The position numbers were made by a program, and so were the translations under genes. A stretch of 33,488 bases of DNA. Source: JBARRS01 sp049644345. Its GTDB lineage: Bacteria; Actinomycetota; Thermoleophilia; Gaiellales; Gaiellaceae. Shown here piece by piece: positions 16,934-24,655 of the stretch; the stretch's first letter is position 1, and each line of letters opens with the position of its first letter. The stretch is from NCBI GenBank assembly GCA_049644345.1, contig JBARRS010000009.1, positions 1 through 33,488 on the forward strand, given 5' to 3'. Under the pieces are notes generated by a model that saw only the letters and a list, made by a program, of their open reading frames with translations, searched no databases and was not told where the DNA came from.

Positions 16934-18280
16934 TCAGCCGCGCTCGCGCAAGGTGGGAAACAGCACCACGTCTCGAATCGTTTCACGGCCTGTTAGTACC
17001 ATCGCGAGACGGTCGATCCCAAGGCCGAGGCCGCCTGTTGGCGGCATCCCGTGCGCGAGCGCCTCGACGTAGTCCGGGTCGCCCGGCTCTCCCCCCGCCT
17101 CGCCGCGCTGCAGCTCGAAGCGCGCCGCCTGCTCGTCGGGGTCGTTGATCTCGGTGAAGGCGTTTCCCAGCTCCATTCCGCCCACGTAGTACTCGAACCG
17201 CTCGACGAAGGACGGGTCGTCGTCCGTCGCGCGCGCGAAGGGCGAGAGCTCGACCGGGTAGTCATGCAGGATCGTCGGCTCGATCAGAGACGTCTCGACG
17301 AAGCGCTCGAGCGCATGGTCGAGGAGCTTGGCCCACGTTTCGTCTTGGGTGGTGTCGACCTCACGCTCATTCAGCCGGGCGCGCAGCTCAGCCGCGTCTC
17401 TCGTCCACAGCCCGTGCTCCTGGAGCGCGTCCATGAGCTTGAGCCGCCGCCACGGCGCCTTCACGTCGACCTCGTGGCCGCGGAAGGTCACCCGCGTGCC
17501 GCCGATCGTCTCGCGCGCCACAGTCTCGATCAGCTCCTCCATCCGCGCCATCGTGTCGCGGTAGTCCGCGTAGGCCTCGTACCACTCGAGCATCGTGAAC
17601 TCGGGCTGATGCTTGTAGGAGGTGCCCTCGTTGCGGAAGTCCTTGCCGAGCTCGTACACGCGCTCGAGTCCGCCGACGATCAGCCGTTTGAGGTAGAGCT
17701 CGGTCGCGATCCGGAGGTAGTAGTCGCGGTCGAGCGCGTTGTAGTGCGTAATGAACGGCTCGGCGAATGCGCCGCCGTAGCGCGGCTGGAGCACCGGGGT
17801 CTCTACCTCGAGGAAGCCTTGGGCGTCCAGATAGCTGCGGATCGCGCGGACCATCCGCGTACGTAGCTCGAAGTCGCGCCGAGTCTCGTCGTTGACGAAC
17901 AGGTCGAGGTAGCGGCGCCGGTAGCGCGTCTCGACGTCGGTAACGCCGTGGAAGACGTCCGGGAGTGGCCGCCTGATCTTGGCGAGCAGCTCGAGCTCCT
18001 CGACGGCGAGCGAGGGCTCGCCGCGGCGTGTTCGCGACGGCTTCCCGGACACGCCGACGATGTCGCCCAGATCGAGCTCGACCGGTCCCGTCATCAGCTG
18101 GATCCGGCCGGAGCGGTCGACGAGGTCGAGGAAGACGAGCTTGCCCATCTTCCGGCGGCCCATGACCCGCCCGGCAAGTCGCCGCGTCTCGTTGGCCTCG
18201 CCGCCCGGCTCCAGCCGTTCCGCCTCCGCGCGAACCGTCGCGATCTCGTCCCGGTCTGCGAACCTCTTCGGCAGTGGCAT
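16934..18280 (-). CDS. lysS: Lysyl-tRNA synthetase, class II
   Basis: The 448-residue protein has an N-terminal OB-fold anticodon-binding part (RLAGRVMGRRKMGKLVFLDLVD), then class II catalytic motifs: RRRYLDLFVNDETR (motif 1 area), FRNEGTSYKHQPEFTMLEWYEAYADY (motif 2) and GLGLGIDRLAMVLTG (motif 3). It charges tRNA-Lys with lysine in the cytoplasm. It is about 40-50 residues shorter than typical bacterial LysS, mostly at the N-terminus, where the helix before the OB-fold is reduced. The ATG at 18280 has no Shine-Dalgarno but is preceded at six bases by TAGTCT, suggesting a leaderless message. It follows greA on the same strand after 169 bases. Confidence 0.95.
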   Translation of the reverse strand: MPLPKRFADRDEIATVRAEAERLEPGGEANETRRLAGRVMGRRKMGKLVFLDLVDRSGRIQLMTGPVELDLGDIVGVSGKPSRTRRGEPSLAVEELELLAKIRRPLPDVFHGVTDVETRYRRRYLDLFVNDETRRDFELRTRMVRAIRSYLDAQGFLEVETPVLQPRYGGAFAEPFITHYNALDRDYYLRIATELYLKRLIVGGLERVYELGKDFRNEGTSYKHQPEFTMLEWYEAYADYRDTMARMEELIETVARETIGGTRVTFRGHEVDVKAPWRRLKLMDALQEHGLWTRDAAELRARLNEREVDTTQDETWAKLLDHALERFVETSLIEPTILHDYPVELSPFARATDDDPSFVERFEYYVGGMELGNAFTEINDPDEQAARFELQRGEAGGEPGDPDYVEALAHGMPPTGGLGLGIDRLAMVLTGRETIRDVVLFPTLRERG

Positions 18281-18292
18281 TGGGCGAGACTA
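18281..18292 (-). promoter_or_regulatory. Putative leaderless promoter of lysS (TAGTCT, 6 bases, ATG)
   Basis: Read on minus, TAGTCT (18287-18292) lies exactly six bases before the lysS ATG, with no Shine-Dalgarno between. This matches the TANNNT -10 of actinobacterial leaderless transcripts. The -35 region is weak. Confidence 0.4.
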
Positions 18293-18345
18293 TCGAGCCT
18301 CCGATCCCCTTCGTCGACGGCCACGACGACGTGCTGCTCGCGCTG
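18293..18345 (+). pseudogene. Possible remnant of an M19 membrane dipeptidase N-terminus
   Basis: In the lysS-greA gap the plus strand encodes IPFVDGHDDVLLALHKA. This resembles the start of M19 (renal-dipeptidase-type) proteins, where VDGHxD carries the first zinc ligands. No further homology follows; the sequence passes into unrelated residues and then into a palindromic repeat. With about 17 matching residues this is a tentative reading. Confidence 0.25.
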
Positions 18346-18411
18346 CACAAGGCCGAGTGCGAGCCGACCACGTGCACTACGCCCCAGCGTATCGGCGTCG
18401 ACCACGTCGGT

Positions 18412-18454
18412 CGTGAAGCCTTCACGGCGCGCCGAAGGCGCGCCGGACTTCACG
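18412..18454. repeat. REP-like palindromic element 1, overlapping the greA stop
   Basis: Nested inverted repeats: an outer stem CGTGAAG/CTTCACG (18412-18418 and 18448-18454) and a perfect 9-base inner stem CGGCGCGCC-GAA-GGCGCGCCG (18425-18445). The left arm alone can also pair as GTGAAG-C-CTTCAC. There is no T-tract, so it is not a standard terminator. The layout (GAAG arm, GC-rich stem with GAA loop, then GGACTTC) recurs at 25816-25862. It overlaps the last codons of greA. Confidence 0.55.
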
Positions 18455-18923
18455 CGGCTTTGATCTCGAGGATCTTGAACTTGAGCGAGCCGCGTGGCGC
18501 GGAGACCTCGACCGTCTCGCCCTTCTTGTGGCCGATGATGGCCTTGCCCACGGGCGATTCGTTCGAGAGCTTGTTCTCGGCCGGATTTGCTTCGGCCGAC
18601 CCCACGATGCGGTACTCGACCGTCTGCTTCGCGTCGAGGTCGCGCAGCTTCACGTGCGAGCCGATCGACACGACGTCCTTGGCGACGTCCTTCTTGTCGA
18701 TCACCCGCGCGTGGCGAAGCCGCTCTTCGAGCGTTGCAATCCGATGCTCGAGCAGAGCCTGCTCGTTCTTGGCGTCGTCGTATTCGGCGTTTTCGGCGAT
18801 GTCGCCGAACTCCCGGGCGATTCGGATGCGGTCGGCAACCTCTCGGCGCTTCTCGGTCGAGAGGTACTCGATCTCCTGCTTCAGCTTCTTGTAGCCCTCG
18901 GGAGTGAGAATGACTTCCTTCAC
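18450..18923 (-). CDS. greA: Transcription elongation factor GreA
   Basis: GreA rescues backtracked RNA polymerase by stimulating transcript cleavage through its secondary channel. The protein starts KEVILTPEGYKKLKQEIEYL and has the acidic coiled-coil tip GDIAENAEYDDAKNEQALLE (catalytic DIAEN-x-EYDDAKE signature), followed by the C-terminal FKBP-like domain (SPVGKAIIGHKKGETVEV). The frame is open far upstream, but a GTG at 18923 preceded by GGAGG at an 8-base spacing gives 157 residues, the family's standard length, so this start is firm. A -35/-10 pair lies about 60-80 bases upstream. It is divergent from dus and probably cotranscribed with lysS. Confidence 0.96.
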   Translation of the reverse strand: MKEVILTPEGYKKLKQEIEYLSTEKRREVADRIRIAREFGDIAENAEYDDAKNEQALLEHRIATLEERLRHARVIDKKDVAKDVVSIGSHVKLRDLDAKQTVEYRIVGSAEANPAENKLSNESPVGKAIIGHKKGETVEVSAPRGSLKFKILEIKAA

Positions 18924-18976
18924 CGGTACCCTCCGATATGAAAAAAGCGCGGCGCAGAGCGCCGTCGCGGGCGCGA

Positions 18977-19006
18977 ATAGTAGCGAGCGCGACGGACGTA
19001 CGTCAA
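18977..19006 (-). promoter_or_regulatory. Sigma-70-type promoter of greA
   Basis: Read on minus: TTGACG (19001-19006), an 18-base spacer, then TACTAT (18977-18982). Transcription would begin near 18970, leaving a leader of about 47 bases with a GGAGG before the greA GTG. The match to TTGACA/TATAAT is five of six and four of six. Confidence 0.55.
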
Positions 19007-19034
19007 CCCCCTTCCCGTTACGATTTCTCGCTAG

Positions 19035-20093
19035 GTGCAGGTAAATCTTCAGACACCGTGGCAGATCGGCCCCGTCGAGATTCCGACGAGGCTCGTGCTT
19101 GCGCCGATGGCGGGCGTGAGCGTGCAGGCGTTCCGGCGCCAGGGCCGCCGTTTCGGTGCCGGGCTCGTGTGCTCGGAGATGGTGAGCTGCGCCGGGCTCT
19201 CGCACCGGAACGAGCGCACGCTTGGATACCTGCGCATCGCCGGCGACGAGCATCCCCTGGCGGTGCAGATCTTCGGTTCGGAGCCCAGTGTGATGGCCGA
19301 GGCGGCGCGGATGGTCGAGTCGGCCGGCGCGGACATCGTCGACATCAACTTCGGCTGCCCGGTGCGCAAGGTGACGAAAACGGGCGCGGGTGCGACGCTG
19401 CTCGAGGAACCGGAGCGAGCCTGCCGGATCGTCGACGCGGTCGCCTCGGCCGTCTCGGTGCCTGTGACGGTGAAGCTGCGGCGCGGGCTCGAGGACGGCT
19501 CGCGCGCCTGCCTCGAGGTGGGGCCGCGGCTCGTCGAGGCCGGCGCAGCGTCGTTGACGCTGCATCCGCGGTCTGCGCGGCAGATGTATACGGGTGAGGC
19601 CGACCATTCGCTGACGGCGGACCTGGTCTCGCTGGTGGACGTCCCGGTCGTCGCCTCGGGCGATGTCACCTCCCGCGCGCGGGCGCGCGCGCTGCTCGCG
19701 ACGACCGGATGCGCCGCGGTCATGGTCGGACGGGCGGCGCAGGGCAATCCGTGGGCGCTGCGCGAGATCATCGACGGCGGCGCGGCGCAGCCGTCCCGGG
19801 AGGAGGTCGTCGCGGAACTGCTTCTGTTCATACGGGAAACGGCACGCGAGCTCGGCGAGCGGCGCGCAACCGGGTTCCTGAAGAAGTTCTACGCCTGGTA
19901 CCTGGGGCGTGGGCGTTTCCCGCGCGCTTTCAAGGCCGAGCTCACCCAGCTCGAGACGATCGAGGACGTCGAGCGGCGCCTGCTGGCAGCCGCGCCCGGG
20001 GCGCGCTTCGTCCTCGCCCGCCTGGAGCAAGAGCTGCCCGCCGGCGACGAGATCCTGCTCGACCTGCCGATCTCGATCTACGGCGGCGGCTAA
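19035..20093 (+). CDS. dus: tRNA-dihydrouridine synthase (DusB-like)
   Basis: This FMN-dependent enzyme reduces uridines in tRNA D-loops. The 352-residue protein has the TIM-barrel signatures LVLAPMAGVS near residue 20, EMVSCAGL, VDINFGCPVRKVTKTGAGA with the catalytic Cys (near residue 110), VTVKLRRG, LTLHPRSARQMYTGEADH, VVASGDV and MVGRAAQGNPW (FMN phosphate site). The C-terminal helical tRNA-binding domain follows. The order and spacing fit the DusB branch. The start is GTG at 19035 with no Shine-Dalgarno; a TACGAT hexamer ten bases upstream may serve as -10 for a nearly leaderless message. It is followed about 100 bases later by an intrinsic terminator. Confidence 0.94.
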   Translation: MQVNLQTPWQIGPVEIPTRLVLAPMAGVSVQAFRRQGRRFGAGLVCSEMVSCAGLSHRNERTLGYLRIAGDEHPLAVQIFGSEPSVMAEAARMVESAGADIVDINFGCPVRKVTKTGAGATLLEEPERACRIVDAVASAVSVPVTVKLRRGLEDGSRACLEVGPRLVEAGAASLTLHPRSARQMYTGEADHSLTADLVSLVDVPVVASGDVTSRARARALLATTGCAAVMVGRAAQGNPWALREIIDGGAAQPSREEVVAELLLFIRETARELGERRATGFLKKFYAWYLGRGRFPRAFKAELTQLETIEDVERRLLAAAPGARFVLARLEQELPAGDEILLDLPISIYGGG

Positions 20094-20108
20094 GCGAGCG
20101 GTCCAACC

Positions 20109-20125
20109 GGGGTCAGACCCCGTAA
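20109..20125 (+). repeat. GGGGTCWGACCCC palindromic repeat, copy 1
   Basis: GGGGTCAGACCCC (20109-20121) is a perfect 6-base-arm palindrome around a central A, followed by GTAA. An almost identical copy in the same orientation lies 116 bases downstream. GGGGTC-x-GACCCC palindromes are recurrent extragenic elements in many genomes, some linked to REP-associated Y1 transposases; that link here is inference, since no transposase is present. Confidence 0.6.
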
Positions 20126-20195
20126 AGGAACTGCAACGGCGTCGGCTGCGCAGATTGCCTTTCCTTCGACGTCCGCATCGGCGGCAGTGCGACTT

Positions 20196-20220
20196 GCGTG
20201 ACGAACTCGTCACGCTTTTT
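20196..20220 (+). terminator. Rho-independent terminator downstream of dus
   Basis: GCGTGACGA-AC-TCGTCACGC forms a perfect stem (20196-20215; eight pairs with a four-base AACT loop, or nine with a tight loop), directly followed by TTTTT (20216-20220). The T-tract is on the plus strand only, so it serves dus, 100 bases upstream, and not the convergent coaX. Confidence 0.8.
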
Positions 20221-20224
20221 GGGC

Positions 20225-20241
20225 GGGGTCTGACCCCGTAA
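20225..20241 (+). repeat. GGGGTCWGACCCC palindromic repeat, copy 2
   Basis: GGGGTCTGACCCC (20225-20237) followed by GTAA. It differs from copy 1 only in the central base and lies just past the T-tract of the dus terminator. The two copies enclose about 100 bases that include the terminator and encode no protein. Confidence 0.6.
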
Positions 20242-20248
20242 GGGGCCC

Positions 20249-21001
20249 TTAGGGACGGTTCCGCTCCCAGACGAGGCGGAGGCCTTCAAGGGTCAGGAAC
20301 TCGTCGACCCGTTCGATCGTGTGCGAATGCGGTGCGATCAGCGCCGCCAGGCCGCCGGTCGCGACCGTGGGCGCGGCGCCGTCGCCGAGCTCGCCGCGGA
20401 TCCGCTCGACGATGCCGTCCACCTGCCCTGCGAATCCGTAGACAAGACCCGACTGGAGCGCGGTCGCGGTCGAATGGCCGATCGCGCTCTCCGGCTCGAC
20501 GAAGTCGACCTTGACGAGTCGGGCCGCGCGTTCGAAGAGCGCGTCCATCGAGATCTCGATCCCGGGTGCGAGTACGCCGCCGACGTACTCGCCCTCACGC
20601 GAGACGACGTCGAAGTTCGTCGACGTGCCGAAGTCGACGACGATGCAGGGCGCCCCGTACCGCTCCTTCGCCGCGACCGCGTTGACGATCCGGTCGGGAC
20701 CGACCTCGCGCGGGTCGTTGTACCGGATCGGAATTCCGGTGCGCGTTCCAGGGCCGACCACGAGCACCGGAACGCCCACGCGCTCGGCGACCTCCTCGTA
20801 GGGCCGCACGAGCAGCGGCACCGTTGCGGAGAGACAGATTCCGTCGACCGCCTCGAGGTCGATCAGGCTCCGCAGCAACACGCCGAGCTCATCGCCGGTG
20901 CGCTGCGCTTCCGTCGCGATCCGCCGGTGCTCGGCAAGCGTGCCGTCGTCGAACAGTCCGAAGACCGTCTGGGTGTTCCCGACGTCGATCGCCAGGAGCA
21001 T
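20249..21001 (-). CDS. coaX: Type III pantothenate kinase
   Basis: CoaX phosphorylates pantothenate in the first step of coenzyme A synthesis. The 250-residue protein starts LLAIDVGNTQTVFGLF (ASKHA-fold phosphate-1 motif with Asp6), has the GPDRIVNA motif with the conserved Asp, DFGTSTNFDVV (phosphate 2), GGVLAPGIEISMDAL, and a late VATGG adenosine-type motif. The length is typical. It is the last gene of the DUF2469-folK side of the folate cluster, starting at an ATG 11 bases after the DUF2469 stop, so cotranscription is likely. It converges on dus; the gap between them holds the dus terminator and palindromic repeats. Confidence 0.94.
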   Translation of the reverse strand: MLLAIDVGNTQTVFGLFDDGTLAEHRRIATEAQRTGDELGVLLRSLIDLEAVDGICLSATVPLLVRPYEEVAERVGVPVLVVGPGTRTGIPIRYNDPREVGPDRIVNAVAAKERYGAPCIVVDFGTSTNFDVVSREGEYVGGVLAPGIEISMDALFERAARLVKVDFVEPESAIGHSTATALQSGLVYGFAGQVDGIVERIRGELGDGAAPTVATGGLAALIAPHSHTIERVDEFLTLEGLRLVWERNRP

Positions 21002-21012
21002 GTCGCCCGGAT

Positions 21013-21387
21013 CTAGAGCTCGTCGTCGCCGGCGAGCGGCTCGCCGATCCGCTGCGCGAGCGTCTCGGCGGTCAGCTTCGGCTCGTCGCCCTCGCCGCGA
21101 AGCTCCTCGACCGTCACGTCACTCGAGGTGTAGACCTCGGCGCGCGGAATGATCCGCGTCGGCCGGTTCTTGTCCCAGACCCAGACGTCTTCCATCTTCA
21201 GCTGGAAGAACGGGTAGCTCGGCTGGGGGACGTACTGGAGATCGAGCCGGTTACAGAGATAGGTCGCATCCTGAGTGAGGACGCAGTAGCGGAACAGCGG
21301 GAAGACGTCCGCGTACTCCTTCTTCAGCCGGAGCTCGAGCTCCGCCTCGAACTCGTCGAGCTCGTCCAGGTGCGACATCGCGCTCAT
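21013..21387 (-). CDS. DUF2469 family protein
   Basis: A 124-residue acidic protein with the features of the actinobacterial DUF2469 family: EFEAELELRLKKEYADV, then FRYCVLTQDATYLCNRLDL, then EDVWVWDKNRPTRIIPRAEV with the conserved VWD-x-x-RP block. The family is widespread in actinobacteria, often near ribosome or housekeeping genes, and has no assigned reaction that I know. I place the start at the ATG at 21387, because it overlaps the folK stop as ATGA (21384-21387); another ATG lies nine bases further in. The open frame reaches 21456, but that extension is an Arg-rich shadow of folK. A ragged acidic tail (GEPLAGDDEL) closes it. Confidence 0.85.
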   Translation of the reverse strand: MSAMSHLDELDEFEAELELRLKKEYADVFPLFRYCVLTQDATYLCNRLDLQYVPQPSYPFFQLKMEDVWVWDKNRPTRIIPRAEVYTSSDVTVEELRGEGDEPKLTAETLAQRIGEPLAGDDEL

Positions 21388-21848
21388 TCTAGCCCCGCGA
21401 ACAGGGTCGAAACCGGGCCGCGGCCGGGCACGACGAGACCGGGATCCAGCTCGCACAGCGGCTCGAGCACGAAGCGGCGCTCGTGCAGCCGGGGATGGGG
21501 CACCTTCAGGCCCGGCTCGTCGATCACACGTTCGCCGTAGATGAGCAGGTCGAGGTCGATCGTGCGCGGGCCGAGGCGTGGGCCGCTGCGGACGCGACCG
21601 ATCTCCTGCTCGATTGCCAGCAGCCGGCCAAGCAGGTCCCGAGGGGACAGCTCAGTCTCGACGAGTACGGCGGCGTTCAAAAACCTGGGCTGCGCTTCAT
21701 ACCCCACCGGCTCGGTCTCGCGGTAGCGCGAGCTCCGGACGAGGCGAACGCCGTCGCCGTCCAGCAGCTCGATTGCACAGTCGAGGTTCGCCCGCCGGTC
21801 ACCGAGGTTCGCCCCTAATCCGATATAGGCCTCTTGCCCCGGACCCAT
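21384..21848 (-). CDS. folK: 2-amino-4-hydroxy-6-hydroxymethyldihydropteridine pyrophosphokinase (HPPK)
   Basis: FolK transfers pyrophosphate from ATP to 6-hydroxymethyl-dihydropterin, the step before FolP. The 154-residue protein shows AYIGLGANLGDRRANL at the start, SSRYRETEPVGYEAQPRFLNAAV (pterin-binding block), LLAIEQEIGRVR, and RTIDLDLLIYGE with the two metal-binding Asp residues (D-x-D), followed by VPHPRLHERRFVLEPL. Length and motifs are complete. It is divergent from the secreted protease gene with only 20 bases between the starts, and a TAGCTT nine bases before the ATG could be its -10. It is translationally coupled to DUF2469 by an ATGA overlap. Confidence 0.96.
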   Translation of the reverse strand: MGPGQEAYIGLGANLGDRRANLDCAIELLDGDGVRLVRSSRYRETEPVGYEAQPRFLNAAVLVETELSPRDLLGRLLAIEQEIGRVRSGPRLGPRTIDLDLLIYGERVIDEPGLKVPHPRLHERRFVLEPLCELDPGLVVPGRGPVSTLFAGLE

Positions 21849-21868
21849 GCTGCCGACAAGCTACCCTG

Positions 21869-23467
21869 GTGACGTTGCGCGCCCCCGCCGTCCTTGCGCT
21901 CTCGCTCGTCCTTGCAGGCCCCGCGGCCGCCGCGAGCCTGGGCAAGCGCGCGCAGCCTTCGCTTCCGCCGCTGCGCGAGTCTCCCTACTCCCTGATCGGA
22001 GTGGACGCGGCGCCGTCGTCGCTCGACACCTTCGCGCTGCGCGCAGCGGGCGCCCGCCTCATCTCGCGGCCGCTGGGAATCTGGCGCATCCGGAGTGACG
22101 TCGCGCGCCGGCTGGTGCCGGGGTTGCGTGCCACAGGCAGGCTCGTGGCCGCCGAGCCTGACCAGCGCTTCCACACCTTCGGACATCTGACCGCCGGCGA
22201 CCCGCTGATTCCCCAGGAGTGGTGGATTCACGACGTCGGCGACGACCTGGTCGAGCCGCCTGCTCCAGGCGTTCCCGTGACCGTGATCGACACCGGCCTC
22301 GACATGTCGCACGAGGAGTTCGCGTCCCGTCCGAACGTGACGCTCCTCAACCCGCAGGTCGTCGCCAACTCAGAGGACGTCCACGGGACCGCAGTCAGCT
22401 CAGTGGTCGGAGCGCCCGCGAACGGCCTAGGTCTCGTCGGCGTCTACCCACAGGCGAAGCTCGAGGAATGGGACTTCGGCAACGCCACGCTCGGCGAAGT
22501 GATCGCGGGCTTCGACGCCGCCACCAAGCACGGACGGACCGTGATCAACATCAGCGGCGGCTTCTTCGGTCCCAGCACGCTGCTCGAGCGCGCGGTCGAC
22601 CGCGCCGTCCTGCACGGAGCGCTCGTCGTCGCGGCAGTCGGGAACGACCGCGAGAACGGCAACCGGGCGGCTTACCCCGCGAGCCTCCCGCACGTGCTCA
22701 CCGTGGGGGCGACGGACCAGCAGGACAAGGTCACCGTCTTCTCGAGCCGCTCGCTCGCGCTCGATCTCGCGGCGCCCGGCGTGGCCATCCCTGTCGCCGT
22801 CCCCAAATTCGCGAACGCGACCGGCTACGACACGTACGACGGCACGAGCTTCTCGTCGCCCCTCGTCGCCGGCGCCGCTGCCTGGGTCTGGACGGAGCGC
22901 CCCAACCTGACGAGCGGGCAACTCGCCGATGTGATGCGCGCGTCGGCCCGCGACGTCGGCCCTACCGGCTGGGACGCCGATACGGGGTTCGGCATCCTCG
23001 ACATTCCGGCCGCGCTCAGGGTCGCCGCGCCGCCGGTGGATCCGGGCGAGCCCAACGACGACATCTTCGCGGTCAAGCCGCACGGCCTCCGGGTCGCGGG
23101 CTCGCCTCCGCTGACAACGGGGCACAGCGGCTACGCAGCCATCCGGGCGCGCATGGACCAGACCAAGGATCCCGAAGACGTCTATCGGATCTGGCTACCG
23201 GCGAAACGCACCGTAACCGTGCGCGTCAAGGCGGACCGCAACGTCGACCTGGCCGTCTGGGGGCCCAGGACGGCGACGGTCTTCGAGCGAGGGGCGGCCC
23301 AGCGCCGCGATCTGCTCGCGTTCAGCACGCACCCCGGCACCACGGTGGAGAAGGTCGTGCTCAAGGGTCGCCGCGCTGGCAACACGTTCGGCTACGCGGA
23401 CGTCTACCTGCCTCAGAAGGTTGCGGACGCGTCGTACACGATCACGATCTCGACCGCTCGACGGTAG
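21869..23467 (+). CDS. Secreted subtilisin-like serine protease (S8 family)
   Basis: A 532-residue secreted protease from a GTG at 21869. The signal peptide is evident (LRAPAVLALSLVLAGPAAAAS), followed by an inhibitor-I9-like propeptide region up to about residue 110. The catalytic triad is complete: Asp141 (VIDTGLDMSH), His172 (DVHGTAVSSVVG) and Ser327 (YDGTSFSSPLVAGAAA), with the oxyanion Asn259 (AAVGND). From about residue 395 a C-terminal beta domain begins EPNDD and includes DPEDVYRIWLP, typical of pre-peptidase C-terminal (PPC-like) domains. The open frame extends to 21578, but the signal peptide fixes the start. It lies between folK and folB on the opposite strand, and its last 26 bases overlap the end of folB. 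Confidence 0.92.
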   Translation: MTLRAPAVLALSLVLAGPAAAASLGKRAQPSLPPLRESPYSLIGVDAAPSSLDTFALRAAGARLISRPLGIWRIRSDVARRLVPGLRATGRLVAAEPDQRFHTFGHLTAGDPLIPQEWWIHDVGDDLVEPPAPGVPVTVIDTGLDMSHEEFASRPNVTLLNPQVVANSEDVHGTAVSSVVGAPANGLGLVGVYPQAKLEEWDFGNATLGEVIAGFDAATKHGRTVINISGGFFGPSTLLERAVDRAVLHGALVVAAVGNDRENGNRAAYPASLPHVLTVGATDQQDKVTVFSSRSLALDLAAPGVAIPVAVPKFANATGYDTYDGTSFSSPLVAGAAAWVWTERPNLTSGQLADVMRASARDVGPTGWDADTGFGILDIPAALRVAAPPVDPGEPNDDIFAVKPHGLRVAGSPPLTTGHSGYAAIRARMDQTKDPEDVYRIWLPAKRTVTVRVKADRNVDLAVWGPRTATVFERGAAQRRDLLAFSTHPGTTVEKVVLKGRRAGNTFGYADVYLPQKVADASYTITISTARR

Positions 23468-23798
23468 CGGCAGTCCATTCCGCGGGGACCGCGAGCCGGA
23501 CCTGCGGCTTGCGCACGCGCACGCGCACGCGCTCGACCTCGAATCGCTCGACAACCGCGTCGGCGACGGCGGCCGCGAGCGCCTCGAGCAGCCGAAACTG
23601 GTGCCGGCCGGAAACCTCGCCAACGCACTCGACGACCGCGCGGTAGTCGACGGTCTCCTCGACTCGGTCTGCGAGAGCCGTGTCCGGCACGTCGAGCCAG
23701 AGGTCGTAGAGGAACGGCTGGTCCGCCCGGCGTTCCTCCTCCTCGACGCCGTGGCGGCCTGGAACCTCGAGCCCGTAGAGCTCGACGGTGATGGTCAA
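23442..23798 (-). CDS. folB: Dihydroneopterin aldolase
   Basis: FolB converts dihydroneopterin to 6-hydroxymethyl-dihydropterin and glycolaldehyde, feeding FolK. The 118-residue product reads TITVELYGLEVPGRHGVEEEER at the start (the GRHGV-x-x-EE block with the catalytic Glu), VDYRAVVECVGEV in the middle, LLEALAAAVADAVVERF, and VRVRKPQVRL with the conserved Lys. I place the start at a TTG at 23798 that overlaps the folP stop (TTGA), since this is where homology begins and coupling is expected. The frame is open much further up only as a shadow of folP. Its 3' end overlaps the convergent protease gene by 26 bases. Confidence 0.9.
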   Translation of the reverse strand: MTITVELYGLEVPGRHGVEEEERRADQPFLYDLWLDVPDTALADRVEETVDYRAVVECVGEVSGRHQFRLLEALAAAVADAVVERFEVERVRVRVRKPQVRLAVPAEWTAATVERSRS

Positions 23799-24616
23799 GT
23801 AAGCGCCGCCCGCGCCACGGTGAGCGCCTCGACGTGCTCGCGGACGTCGTGTGCGCGGATGATCGTCGCGCCGCGCTCGTAGGCGGCGACCGCGACGCCG
23901 ACGCTTGCGGCGGTCGAGCCCGTCGTCGCTGTGGGTTCGCCCATGATCCGCCCAAGCGAGCTCTTGCGTGAGAACCCGATCAGGACGGGCCGGCCGAGGG
24001 CGAGGAGCTCGTCGAGCCGGCGCACGAGCTCGAAGTTCTGCTCGACGGTCTTGCCGAAGCCGATGCCGGGGTCGACGCAGACACGCTCTTCGGGGATCCC
24101 GGCCGCGACGGCCACGGTCAAGCGCTCGTCCAGGAATGCAGCCACATCTGCGACGACGTCCTCGTAGCGAGGGTCTGCCTGCATCGTCCTCGGCTCGCCC
24201 TGCATATGCATGAGACAGAGGTAGGCCCCCTGCTCGGCGACGACTCCTGCGAGCTCGGGATCGCCGCGCACGGCGGTCACGTCGTTGACGAGCTCGGCCC
24301 CGAGCTCGAGCGCGCGCCGGGCCACGGCGGCCTTCGAGGTGTCGATCGAGACCTGCCGGCCCTTCAGCTGTTCGAGCACCGGAACGACCCGGCGAAGCTC
24401 CTCGTCGAGGCTCACACCTGCCGAGCCGGGTCGCGTCGACTCTCCGCCGACGTCGACGATCGTCGCGCCCTCGTCGAGCATCCGCCGAGCGGAGGCCACG
24501 GCTGCGTCCGGCTCGAAGTTGACCCCGGGGTCTGAGAAGGAGTCCGGCGTCACGTTGACGACGCCCATCACCGAAGGACGCGGGAAGCGCTGCTCGATCG
24601 GAGGTCGTTGCTCCAC
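23795..24616 (-). CDS. folP: Dihydropteroate synthase
   Basis: FolP joins hydroxymethyl-dihydropterin pyrophosphate to p-aminobenzoate, the target step of sulfonamides. The 273-residue protein has VMGVVNVTPDSFSDPG near residue 20, GATIVDVGGESTRPG (pterin loop), VSIDTSKA, LVNDVTA, LCLMHMQGEPRTM, VCVDPGIGFGKTVEQN, LIGFSRKS near residue 200 and TAASVGVAVAAYERGATIIRAHDV at the end. All expected motifs are present. The GTG at 24616 is preceded by AGGAAAGG at eight bases, which decides the start against the longer open frame to 24766. It is divergent from the sigma-nuclease fusion, with 39 bases between starts, and overlaps folB by four bases. Confidence 0.96.
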   Translation of the reverse strand: MEQRPPIEQRFPRPSVMGVVNVTPDSFSDPGVNFEPDAAVASARRMLDEGATIVDVGGESTRPGSAGVSLDEELRRVVPVLEQLKGRQVSIDTSKAAVARRALELGAELVNDVTAVRGDPELAGVVAEQGAYLCLMHMQGEPRTMQADPRYEDVVADVAAFLDERLTVAVAAGIPEERVCVDPGIGFGKTVEQNFELVRRLDELLALGRPVLIGFSRKSSLGRIMGEPTATTGSTAASVGVAVAAYERGATIIRAHDVREHVEALTVARAALT

Positions 24617-24655
24617 GACGTAACCTTTCCTGCTCGACGCGCAACTAGCTAGCAC

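Noticed and set aside
18924..20213. Long minus-strand extension of the greA frame
   Set aside because: It covers the dus gene on the other strand and is Arg/Asp-rich; GreA homology and a GGAGG fix the start at 18923.
22219..23646. 475-codon plus-strand frame across the protease gene
   Set aside because: Very Arg-rich shadow of the S8 protease, which has a full catalytic triad in its own frame.
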